10,182 bases of DNA from JBGLNL01 sp964548045 (GTDB lineage Bacteria > Chloroflexota > Dehalococcoidia > SZUA-161 > SpSt-899). This document shows positions 1 through 7,655 of this stretch, piece by piece. The DNA lies in the NCBI GenBank assembly GCA_964548045.1, contig CAZJQZ010000084.1, positions 1-10,182 on the forward strand. Direction: 5' to 3'. A model generated the notes under the pieces. That model was not told the origin of the DNA. It saw only the letters and a program-made list of their open reading frames with translations, and did not search any database. Made by a program: the position numbers and the translations under genes. Numbering within the stretch: the first letter of the stretch is position 1; every line of letters starts with the position of its first letter.

Positions 1-714
1 AGCGACCTTTTCTTCAAATTGCTGAACTACCAAAAATTCAGATTCGCGTTACGAGAACTCTTCATTTTCTGTGTTGTAATTCAGTATCGAAAATTCGCCA
101 TAATCTAGTACCCAAACACCCAAAAGGCAACTCATCTGAATCACCGCGCTTTTTCATTTTAACCATTTGATAAGAACACTGACCTAAATTGATACAATGG
201 ATGGCGTTCAAATAATACAAGATCTTCAGTTTTACCCCGAGGCCGCATCGCCTAATAGTCGATCGAATGATGATCCCCTCATGTTTATCGTATGCCAGAA
301 AACAAGTAAAAATTGCATTATGTTCTCAATGGCAGGAAAAACGATCACCTTGCGCAACAGACGCCTTAGCGCCTTTACATCCGCTTCCGATTCCGGCATT
401 GGATAAAGGGCGAAATAGTGGCGTTTAGAAATAAAAGCTCCTTTTAATGAAGAACTGTTCATATCAATGTATGCACCAGTTTAGGTGTTGGAAGCTCAGC
501 CAAGCCATGATACAGACCTAGGATGTATTTTTTTCCGATCTAGATCCATATGCTCTATGGCTTATGACTTTGGCGTTTGAGAGGCCGAGCAAAACCATAG
601 GGCATAGCGCCCAGAAAACCCTCCTCGGAACGGCGTCCCTTTCACAAGGCCGGAAACAATGACGTTAGGAGCCGAATCTGCCCATAGAGAAGCTGCTCGA
701 TAAGGACCAGCCAA
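1..714. other. Gene-poor flank downstream of the flippase
   Basis: No convincing gene lies between the left edge and the flippase stop codon. The longest minus-strand ORF (232-462, 76 codons) has no clear Shine-Dalgarno sequence and no recognised motif, and a 69-codon plus-strand ORF overlaps it. A short open stretch just upstream on the minus strand ends in a TGA that overlaps the ATG of the 76-codon ORF, so a decayed gene is possible but unproven. The outermost 240 nt average about 37% GC by counting 60-base lines, against 53-55% in lines sampled from the B12-mutase-like gene. A weak GGGC/GCCC hairpin (600-612) is too short to call a terminator. This could be an operon boundary or a degraded region. 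Confidence 0.5.
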
Positions 715-2205
715 TCACATGGAAGAATCCTCGAACAGGTGACCTGTTGCTCGTGCGCCCGCTAGACCGGCGGCGGATCGCAGTAATTGTATGTCCTCGT
801 TTCTGATTTCTCTACTGATCCACAGGATTCCAAGAAATACGGCTGTCATGGCACCGTAGGTTATAACCAAGAGCACACCCTCTAGTGCCACAAACCTACC
901 CACATAGTACGCACATACTGTGGCCATGGCGGCACGAAAAATAGTCATTGGGCTGCAAAGGGCTTTGAAGTTTGCGTAGACAGTAGTCCCGATGAAAAGG
1001 AGACCCGCTGAGGCTCCTATCGCCATCCCCACCGCAGCTCCCATAATGCCTATCCGGGGAATCAGTGCTGTGCACCCCACGTAGCTTCCTATAAGTGCAA
1101 GGCCCATAGCTAGAATGCTCTTACTGGGTTCTCCCGCCGCGTTCATCACGGTGCACCCTAACGTAAGGAGGGAATACAGCCCAATGGCCCCTGTTAGCAC
1201 ACCGAGCGGGATATGGGCCATAGTAAACTGAGCAGGATAGAGGAACCCTATGAACTGTTTGGATGTTGTTGCCAAACATACAGCGGCCAAGGCCATGGTA
1301 ATGATCGTGAACCTCATAGGGGCTCGTATGTAGTTCTTTACCTCTATCCAGTCTTTCCTGGCAACAGCGCTGGCAACGCTCGGGAAGACTGCCATCGCTA
1401 CACTAGCAGAGAGGTAGTAGGGAATCTTGCCAAAGGCAGCTGCTGCCGTGTACTCGGCCGTCATTATGCTGTCGGAGAGTATACGCTTGACAAGAAACAG
1501 ATCCATCTGCAGAAAAACCATGGAGAGCGCTGAGGAGACAAAAACAGGGAGAGCAAACAAGGCCATTTCCCTTAACCCGAAAGGCAAGGTGCCGCGGCCC
1601 AAGCGGGAACGAAGCAAGCACATGGCCAAGATCATTGCAAAGCCAGCTGCACCAATATATCCGGCAATGACACCTGATACCCCTAATCCCAGCAGGGTGA
1701 GGACAAATACGAGCATTACCTTGGATACATTGAAACCTATCTGAGTGAGAGCTTGGTAGCCGAATAGCCTTAAACCGTTTAGTGCTCCATAATACACGAT
1801 GAACACTCCGTACACGGGCAGCATAAATCCCACTATACGGATCTCATAAGCAAGGGAGGGATCCTTGAAGTAACTAGCCAGAAATGGGGCACAGGCGATG
1901 AAACCGAGCATCGAGGGAATTGTAACCCAGAGCTGGAGTCTAAGGGAACGCTGGATGATGGACCCACTTTTCTCAGGATATTCAGCAACAAACTTAGATA
2001 CAGCATATTGGCTACCCCCCATGATCAACGCCTGACCTACGCTCAGAAGGCCAAGTAATACTCCGAAAACCCCATAGGAAAGCTTGTCAAGGACCCTTGC
2101 CAAGCCGAGATGAATAACAACACTTGACAACAAAAACGTAATCCGGCCTGCTGTTAGGTATACTGTTCCTCTTGCAACAACGCCTATAGAATCATTCCCT
2201 TTCAA
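715..2205 (-). CDS. Wzx-type polysaccharide flippase (MOP/MATE superfamily)
   Basis: This predicted inner-membrane protein of 496 residues probably flips a lipid-linked oligosaccharide from the cytoplasmic to the periplasmic face. It is hydrophobic almost throughout, with about 12-14 likely membrane spans. The N-terminus (about residues 12-60) has the usual pattern of this group, a hydrophobic helix followed by GLARVLDKLSYGVFGVL. A QMDLFLVKRIL segment at 233-243 matches the conserved start of the second half. Length is typical for Wzx-like proteins. I chose the TTG start at 2205 because an AGGGAG ribosome-binding site sits 5 nt upstream and no in-frame ATG fits better. It is the last recognisable gene of the run and lies 297 nt after the ATP-grasp gene. 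Function as an exporter is family-based; the substrate cannot be read from the sequence. A lipid II flippase (MurJ) is less likely given the context. Confidence 0.88.
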   Translation of the reverse strand: MKGNDSIGVVARGTVYLTAGRITFLLSSVVIHLGLARVLDKLSYGVFGVLLGLLSVGQALIMGGSQYAVSKFVAEYPEKSGSIIQRSLRLQLWVTIPSMLGFIACAPFLASYFKDPSLAYEIRIVGFMLPVYGVFIVYYGALNGLRLFGYQALTQIGFNVSKVMLVFVLTLLGLGVSGVIAGYIGAAGFAMILAMCLLRSRLGRGTLPFGLREMALFALPVFVSSALSMVFLQMDLFLVKRILSDSIMTAEYTAAAAFGKIPYYLSASVAMAVFPSVASAVARKDWIEVKNYIRAPMRFTIITMALAAVCLATTSKQFIGFLYPAQFTMAHIPLGVLTGAIGLYSLLTLGCTVMNAAGEPSKSILAMGLALIGSYVGCTALIPRIGIMGAAVGMAIGASAGLLFIGTTVYANFKALCSPMTIFRAAMATVCAYYVGRFVALEGVLLVITYGAMTAVFLGILWISREIRNEDIQLLRSAAGLAGARATGHLFEDSSM

Positions 2206-2495
2206 GCGAACTCCCTGGTGCCCAGCACATCATACCATAATGATGCTTTTCCCATATCCTGAAACTGTAAGCAAATTAAGGATGTTAGCCCCCCTTTAAG
2301 CCTTCCGATGGGATGCTCATAGGGCAGGCTTCTGGCGATTCCAATGCCAATTGGTTCGATGTCTTCTAGAGGCCTATATCCCCGGCCTCCGCATCCTGGT
2401 CTAAGCCCTCCCATGCCCCACGCTACAGAACCTTTTACGCACAGCACTCGGAAAAGAACTGCTGGCACGCTAGGCCGGGAGAATTGCTGCTTCAT
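2202..2495 (-). CDS. Doubtful small ORF between ATP-grasp gene and flippase
   Basis: This open frame of about 97 codons fills the gap between the ATP-grasp stop and the flippase start. Its TGA overlaps the flippase TTG (TTGA), an arrangement often seen in translationally coupled genes. Against it: no family is recognised, there is no good Shine-Dalgarno at the proposed ATG, and the middle is a glycine/arginine-rich stretch that looks more like chance translation than a folded protein. The frame also stays open upstream into the ATP-grasp gene, which is expected by chance on occasion. It may be a non-coding spacer, a decayed gene or a small lineage-specific protein. I list it only because the gap is otherwise unexplained. 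Confidence 0.2.
   Translation of the reverse strand: MKQQFSRPSVPAVLFRVLCVKGSVAWGMGGLRPGCGGRGYRPLEDIEPIGIGIARSLPYEHPIGRLKGGLTSLICLQFQDMGKASLWYDVLGTREFA
2211..2216 (-). promoter_or_regulatory. Ribosome-binding site fixing a TTG start (flippase)
   Basis: AGGGAG on the minus strand lies 5 nt upstream of a TTG codon that opens the flippase frame. The strong site supports use of the non-ATG start. The same TTG overlaps the TGA of a doubtful upstream ORF in a TTGA arrangement. Confidence 0.7.
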
Positions 2496-2505
2496 GTCAT
2501 GGAGG

Positions 2506-3708
2506 TCAGACCTCTGATCTTGGGCACTGAAAAGGCAGCAGCAAGAAAGGAAGCGGATCCCGCCACGAGAATATTGCATGAACGTGTTTTGCTTTCCACA
2601 CTCGAGACCATTGGTGAAAGGAAATCCGGCGACCGCTATTTCTGAATTCTCGCAGGAGCATGAGGTCTCTGATGATGTCTATCCAAAAAACATTCTCTTC
2701 CTGCACCGCGGACCATTTCTTCTTTATGTCCAGGAGATCACAGTAGGTGACAAAGGGAAGGTTTATCCCGGAGGCTGTTGGAAGGTAGATGAAAGAACCT
2801 GTGCGTGCATTGATCTCTATGAGCTTGAATTCACCGTCTCTCCTATCTCTCTTGAATTCTATGTTACCGATGCCCTCATAACGAGCGGCCCTGACAAACT
2901 GGGCACCCAATTCACGCACTCTGGCTCCCTCTACGCTCTGTCCAACAGTGACCGTTCCAAAGTCACTCGGATACTGACGCATTTTTCTGCCCACAAAACC
3001 AGCCAAGATCTTAGAGTTCCTGTCCGCATAAAACGCCAGAGTAAAGAGGTCTGTAGCGTCTCCCGGGATCTCCTCCTGTATAAGACATCTGATGCCTCGG
3101 GAGAGCGCTTCATGATACTTCCCGATCAATTCTTCTGGCGACTCTACCCTAACCGCCTTAGATCCATACGTTCTGCAGAATTGAAAGACGTGAAATGCTT
3201 TGTCCCCATGAAGCTCGAATTTGCCAGCAGGCTTTATTATAGAAGGAAAGGAAATCTTGGAGGCAATCGAGTGGACTTCCTCCATAGAAATCGGCGATAA
3301 AGTACGCGGGATTGGGATGCGTTCTTTTTCCGCAAGGGAATACATTCTCCTTTTATTCACACACTTCTCAAAGACATCCCACGATAGATATGAGTACCTG
3401 AAGTATTCCTGAAGAACATTCCTGTATTTGGAAAAGAGCATCACACACAGATCATCCATGGGAAATAGGACTGGGGTCGGACCGAGCTTCGGTTTCAGAC
3501 TTATCAAAGTTGAAATGAAGCCCTCCTCATGTTTGGCTGGATCAGGAACTCTAAACGAAACACAGTACCTTGAGAAACAATTAGCCGCAATTACCCCGGT
3601 ATTGAGCGCAACGCACCTGACCCCCTTTTCGCCGAGACTCCTAATAGTCCCAAGACTGTTATTTCCCCTGGCAGGAACAACGACCGCCACAGGTGCTTTT
3701 TTCAGCAT
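2506..3708 (-). CDS. ATP-grasp carboxylate-amine ligase
   Basis: This 400-residue protein has the ATP-grasp fold and resembles the carboxylate-amine / D-aspartate-ligase-like enzymes found in glycan clusters. Such enzymes activate a carboxylate as acyl phosphate with ATP and join it to an amine. Visible features are an N-terminal Rossmann-like subdomain (about 5-105), the ATP-binding lysine in IIKPA (K159), the hinge QEEIPG (211-216), and the metal-binding signature LIEINARTG with E298, N300 and R302, plus an upstream acidic residue in GNIEF (E284). The C-terminus has the FSWRDPLPF ending common in this group. The ATG has GGAG 9 nt upstream. It follows the B12-mutase-like gene by 33 nt, so the two are probably co-transcribed. 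Its acid could be the product of the two preceding enzymes and its acceptor an amino sugar; that is inference. Substrate specificity cannot be assigned from motifs. Confidence 0.85.
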   Translation of the reverse strand: MLKKAPVAVVVPARGNNSLGTIRSLGEKGVRCVALNTGVIAANCFSRYCVSFRVPDPAKHEEGFISTLISLKPKLGPTPVLFPMDDLCVMLFSKYRNVLQEYFRYSYLSWDVFEKCVNKRRMYSLAEKERIPIPRTLSPISMEEVHSIASKISFPSIIKPAGKFELHGDKAFHVFQFCRTYGSKAVRVESPEELIGKYHEALSRGIRCLIQEEIPGDATDLFTLAFYADRNSKILAGFVGRKMRQYPSDFGTVTVGQSVEGARVRELGAQFVRAARYEGIGNIEFKRDRRDGEFKLIEINARTGSFIYLPTASGINLPFVTYCDLLDIKKKWSAVQEENVFWIDIIRDLMLLREFRNSGRRISFHQWSRVWKAKHVHAIFSWRDPLPFLLLPFQCPRSEV

Positions 3709-3741
3709 TTATCTAAACTCCATTACCGCACCGCCAGTGCT

Positions 3742-5382
3742 TTATGAATCTCGTGTCACTATACTGCTGATGCGTTCGCACTCATTGAGCGGACGCTTGT
3801 TTATCGGGTCATAAGCAACACAGCTTCCACCAATGATTCTCGTCACCAGTGTACCCCTTGCAAACTGACTGCCCTTCAGATCTGGGGCATCGAGGAATCC
3901 CAGCTGTATCGCCCCCTCTAAAGTGCGAGAATCACCCCACGGATCATCTGTGCCTTCAGGAGCTATGCCTCGCATTGCCTCCAGAAGCGCACCGGCTTCC
4001 TGCACGAGTTCGGTCTTCCGCTCTTGGATTTTGGAATCCAAGGTCATATCCGGCAGCCCCATCAAGCTATCATCAATCACCTGCTTGGCAATTCTACAGC
4101 TCTCGATGATCTCCTCTGGCGTTGCCGCATGGTCTCCCTCGGAGTACGCCACCACGTGAACAATCTCCGGCCGAAGGGCCATACTTAGATAGACTGATGC
4201 CGCCAGCTGACCCTTTGCCAGGTTGGGATCGCTCGGAAAGCTCAGGAGACCAGGCCGCACCTCTCTATGTGAGACGAAATTGTCATCGTGCAAGCCCTCG
4301 ATGAGTTCGATCTTGGCCAGCATCTTGGCCAAGTCCATCGCAGGGCTCATGCCCAGTGGCGTGTTAAACATGTATTGAGCCACGTAGTCTCGAACGCCCA
4401 TCTTTTTGGCATTGTAAGCTGCGAGAAACGCCATTACCACAGCAACGGTGTCATGGGACCCACGCAGGCTCCACTGATGTGCCTCGTTCACCTCAACAGG
4501 GATACCCTGCTCCGCATGGAATCGGATCACTTCCTGGGTTTCACCGGCCGCCTCCCCGATTCTCCTGTTGCTTCGACCATCCAGGACACTGTACCAGGAA
4601 AGGGGTAAAACGCACCATGCGTTGTGAATGGTCCGAAGCAACATCTTGGCCATTTTCATGAGATCCCGAGTCCCGTTGTAACACCGCACTAGGGGATAAT
4701 TCCCACACCGGGATGCTTCATAGATATCCCGGAAGTCATCCTCAGAGCGGACCGGAACCCCACCCGCACCATCATACTCCGGCCTCATCTCCTTCGGCCG
4801 CATGAAATGCTCCTGCGCATTCTGATCTGGACCAAGGGACAATACGTCGAGCACTCTCGCTTCCGCGAGGACACGTGCACCGTCGATCGTATCCTCCAGA
4901 GACGGTAGGCCGAAATGATGTCGGATGAGTGGAAATGGCCTTTTGGAGGAAATGCGATCAAGGAGGGTGCCAGGCGGCTGCGTTTGTACCTGCGTATCGT
5001 CCCTTCTCCTCAGATACGAAATTACATCGTCGCTGGTCTCTGATCCAGAGAACACCCGATCAAAGATTCCGGTCTCCTTTGCCAGCCTAGCTACAGATGG
5101 AGTGCCGCCGAACACGAACTTTGTGCCCGTCAGAGATCTTTCTTGGATCCCCTGCGCCAGTTCTCCGAAAAGCCTGGAGGCTCCCTCTATGTTCAACCGA
5201 TAACCAATCCCGACCACATTTGGGGCCTGGTCTTGAATCGCGTCAAGCAAAACAGGAATAGGCAGGGCTGCCCCAAGGAACTCCACTTCATACCCCTGTT
5301 CCTCGGCAACTCTCAGAAACCCCAACACACCTGCTACGTGCACGCAAGCCCCAATCGCAGCACCTAGAATCCTCCGCGTCAT
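3742..5382 (-). CDS. Cobalamin-binding glutamate-mutase-like enzyme
   Basis: This 546-residue protein appears to fuse a B12-binding domain (about 1-125) to a long C-terminal region resembling the glutamate (methylaspartate) mutase E-subunit barrel (about 150-480). In the first domain, GACVHVAG (11-18) aligns with the DxHxxG motif: H15, the expected cobalt ligand, and G18 are present, but the Asp position is C13. A GG turn follows at 92-93. The barrel part contains VEVNEAHQWSLRGSHD (296-311), SWYSVLDGRSNR (262-273) and GVRDYVAQYMFN (329-340), placed in the same order as in mutase E subunits. Known relatives perform adenosylcobalamin-dependent carbon-skeleton rearrangements such as glutamate to 3-methylaspartate. 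AAGGGAG lies 4 nt before the ATG, and the gene starts 15 nt after the dehydrogenase-like gene. The substrate is unknown; the assignment rests on remembered family patterns, so the fold is better supported than the reaction. Confidence 0.72.
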   Translation of the reverse strand: MTRRILGAAIGACVHVAGVLGFLRVAEEQGYEVEFLGAALPIPVLLDAIQDQAPNVVGIGYRLNIEGASRLFGELAQGIQERSLTGTKFVFGGTPSVARLAKETGIFDRVFSGSETSDDVISYLRRRDDTQVQTQPPGTLLDRISSKRPFPLIRHHFGLPSLEDTIDGARVLAEARVLDVLSLGPDQNAQEHFMRPKEMRPEYDGAGGVPVRSEDDFRDIYEASRCGNYPLVRCYNGTRDLMKMAKMLLRTIHNAWCVLPLSWYSVLDGRSNRRIGEAAGETQEVIRFHAEQGIPVEVNEAHQWSLRGSHDTVAVVMAFLAAYNAKKMGVRDYVAQYMFNTPLGMSPAMDLAKMLAKIELIEGLHDDNFVSHREVRPGLLSFPSDPNLAKGQLAASVYLSMALRPEIVHVVAYSEGDHAATPEEIIESCRIAKQVIDDSLMGLPDMTLDSKIQERKTELVQEAGALLEAMRGIAPEGTDDPWGDSRTLEGAIQLGFLDAPDLKGSQFARGTLVTRIIGGSCVAYDPINKRPLNECERISSIVTRDS

Positions 5383-5386
5383 TTTT

Positions 5387-5393
5387 CTCCCTT
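5387..5393 (-). promoter_or_regulatory. Ribosome-binding site of the B12-mutase-like gene
   Basis: AAGGGAG on the minus strand sits 4 nt upstream of the ATG, inside the 15-nt gap after the preceding stop codon. It fixes the start that places the cobalamin motif at residues 13-18. Confidence 0.7.
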
Positions 5394-5397
5394 GCTT

Positions 5398-6471
5398 TTA
5401 GCTCATCAGCAGCTTCACCGCTTCGCGTGAGAGCCCCTCAATTCCCAAACGCTTGGCATTTCTTCCCGTATCCCAGAAATCAATTCCACAGAGAAGGGAT
5501 GCCATCTGTACACCCATCTCAGCAATAGGTGTCTCAACACCAGCAATCCTTCCCAAACATATCATCGGAACAAGCCCAGTTGAAACATCCTCCAACATGA
5601 ATCGATGATGCAGCGTCTTTGGAGCGCTCACAATACGATAACTCTTATTTCGCTGAAGCCCTTCGTAAAGGTTTTCACCGGTCACCCCGTATGTCATTTG
5701 GAGCCACTCCAAGGTGCTAGAAACCTTAATCCCGTATGCATGGCTCACCGCCAGTCGCTCACGGTCCAGGATTTCAAGTACCTTTGCAATACTCGGGCTA
5801 ATCCCATCGTAGTAGTGAAAAAAATTTCCCTCAGGAAACTCGATCCAGCCGGTATTCAGGATGATCGGAAGGGGATGCAAAATCATTCCCACGTTACCCA
5901 TGCTCGTGTGCAGAACATTGGGTGCAGCCACAAACTGAGGGTAAACGACCTTGATTCTTTCAAGCACTGCCCATGTGGCTGAAGATGGGAGAGCCGCTAT
6001 TTCGACGTGTTTCTTGAGTGTAGAAATGGTGCTTTTTCTCCCGTGAGATCTGCTGGTGTAAATAATCGTCTGGGTCTCAGCGACCAATACTCCCTCCTTT
6101 TCCCTCTCTCTCAGGACATTACAGAACTCGAGTGCTCCACATGTCCTGCCAGGGTTCAGTATGACTATTTGCCCAGGTTTCAAGAACGGGGCAAACAACT
6201 CAGCGATGTCCCTGTGGCCGGTCGCCGGAATAGCCACCATCACCACATCCGCCCCCTCGACTGCCTCCTCCGGGTCCCTACCAAAGCGATCTATTTGAAC
6301 CTCTTCCTGGATAATGCCGTCAATAAGAACTCTGCCGTGGGTCTCCTCAAGGGCAACAAGGCGCTCCTCACCCCTGTTATACAGGCTGACCGGGTAGCCC
6401 ATTGAACTCAGGTGAGCAGCCATCGCTAAACCAGCGTGGCCAGCACCTACGACTGTAAATCGCAATGACAT
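5398..6471 (-). CDS. Octopine/nopaline dehydrogenase-family NAD(P) enzyme
   Basis: The product is a 357-residue oxidoreductase of the opine dehydrogenase family. Characterised members reductively couple the amino group of an amino acid to a 2-keto acid, giving N-carboxyalkyl amino acids. The N-terminal Rossmann domain shows VVGAGHAGLAMAAHL, with the dinucleotide loop GAGHAG at 9-14. The C-terminal helical domain carries MILHPLPIILNTG (H199) and RFMLEDVSTGLVP (D295), positions that appear to match the catalytic His and Asp of opine dehydrogenases. I place the start at 6471 because AAGGG lies 10 nt upstream of it; the alternative ATG at 6489 would add six residues but has no Shine-Dalgarno. It lies between the GT4 gene (41-nt gap) and the B12-mutase-like gene (15-nt gap), so all three are probably one transcript. 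It could instead act on another 2-keto or hydroxy acid. Confidence 0.82.
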   Translation of the reverse strand: MSLRFTVVGAGHAGLAMAAHLSSMGYPVSLYNRGEERLVALEETHGRVLIDGIIQEEVQIDRFGRDPEEAVEGADVVMVAIPATGHRDIAELFAPFLKPGQIVILNPGRTCGALEFCNVLREREKEGVLVAETQTIIYTSRSHGRKSTISTLKKHVEIAALPSSATWAVLERIKVVYPQFVAAPNVLHTSMGNVGMILHPLPIILNTGWIEFPEGNFFHYYDGISPSIAKVLEILDRERLAVSHAYGIKVSSTLEWLQMTYGVTGENLYEGLQRNKSYRIVSAPKTLHHRFMLEDVSTGLVPMICLGRIAGVETPIAEMGVQMASLLCGIDFWDTGRNAKRLGIEGLSREAVKLLMS

Positions 6472-6512
6472 ATTCGGGTTGCCCTTCATATAGTTACAAA
6501 AGACACAAGGAC

Positions 6513-7655
6513 CTATTGTACGTTTCGAAGAAAGATTGAAACGCTTCTCTCCAGATCAAAGAGTTTTCCCAATTGTTTCAAACCGGGCTTGTATTTCTCC
6601 GGCCCCACAGCGATGTCCGTGAGAATGGCCTGTTTTAGATCCTCGGGGGACTCTGGCTGAACAACCTGCCCTGCCTCGTATCTTCTCATCAAATCCCCCA
6701 TATCACCCACATCGCTCACAATCAATGGGCAATGCACTTGTAAAGCATCGGAAAACACCACGGGAATTGATTCCATGCGAGAGGGGATAATTAGGGCATC
6801 ACAGACCCGAAGGTAGGCTGCGGACTCATTTTCATCAATATAGCCGTTCAGCTTCACCAAGTCGGCGAGCCTTTCTTTCTCGATTGCCTGTCTCAGATCT
6901 GCCTCCAGCATGCCTCCACCAAAAAAATGAAAACAAACCTGTTTCTTTATTTCAGATGGCAAGAGCGCTATGGCCTCAATAAGTATGTCTGGCCCCTTGT
7001 TCGGATGATATCTGCCAATAAACAGGTAGTTACGCTTTCGCTTCGCGATGTCTGGTCTTATGACGCTGTCTTGCTTGAGTCTACGCGTCGAGGGAAGAAA
7101 ACGGCATCTCCTCCCACACAATGCCTCAACATCACCCTTGAGCTTAAAGCCGTCGGCAAAGCGCACTTCAGCCTGCTGCAATAGGAAACGGACTATATGT
7201 CTTAAAATCGGTCTTCTGCCGTAGTCCCAGATGTCCGACCCGAGGCACCATACCGCCCAAGGAATACTGGATCGCAATTTGAGTGCAAAGGCCCATCCCC
7301 CACTCGGAACAGTCCACAATGCAAGCGTATAGTCGATATCGTTCTGCCGTGCATACCTCCAAGCAGCGCGCACTCCTCCGAATACAGCGGAGATCATCAT
7401 GCCTATATCCCTTGGCATGCTCAAAGTAGACAGCGGCCTCTCCATTCCGGCCCAGGTAAATCGCACTACCTTGACGCCTTCCTCTAATACAATGGACGGT
7501 CCGGAATCTATCCTCTGAGTCAACACCGTAACCTCTGCCCTTTTTGCCAACTCATGCGCAAAGTCCCTGACGAAAACACCTGCCGCCGCTCGTAGGTCTT
7601 TACTCACGCCGGGATAGGAACTCGTCATCAAGATGATACGTTTTCTATTTTGCAT
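6513..7655 (-). CDS. GT4-family glycosyltransferase
   Basis: This retaining GT-B glycosyltransferase of 380 residues probably adds one sugar from a nucleotide-sugar donor to the lipid-linked glycan at the cytoplasmic membrane face. The N-terminal domain begins RIILMTSSYPG (6-16) and has the acceptor-side glycine-rich GVFVRDFAHELAKR segment. The donor-binding domain starts at IGRYHPNKG (213-221, with K220) and includes FFGGG (244-248) and PSRMESIPVVFSDALQ (291-306). The last is the E-x7-E motif with E295 and, unusually, Asp (D303) in place of the second Glu. The ATG lies inside the end of the aminotransferase gene (11-nt overlap) and has no clear Shine-Dalgarno, so translation is probably coupled. 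No signal peptide is seen. Donor and acceptor sugars cannot be deduced. Confidence 0.9.
   Translation of the reverse strand: MQNRKRIILMTSSYPGVSKDLRAAAGVFVRDFAHELAKRAEVTVLTQRIDSGPSIVLEEGVKVVRFTWAGMERPLSTLSMPRDIGMMISAVFGGVRAAWRYARQNDIDYTLALWTVPSGGWAFALKLRSSIPWAVWCLGSDIWDYGRRPILRHIVRFLLQQAEVRFADGFKLKGDVEALCGRRCRFLPSTRRLKQDSVIRPDIAKRKRNYLFIGRYHPNKGPDILIEAIALLPSEIKKQVCFHFFGGGMLEADLRQAIEKERLADLVKLNGYIDENESAAYLRVCDALIIPSRMESIPVVFSDALQVHCPLIVSDVGDMGDLMRRYEAGQVVQPESPEDLKQAILTDIAVGPEKYKPGLKQLGKLFDLERSVSIFLRNVQ

Noticed and set aside
600..612. Possible terminator hairpin after the flippase
   Set aside because: The stem is only 4 bp (GGGC/GCCC) and the following sequence is not a clean T-run.
2578..3300. 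240-codon plus-strand ORF opposite the ATP-grasp gene
   Set aside because: It lies wholly antisense to a gene with clear ATP-grasp motifs, and its translation shows no family pattern.
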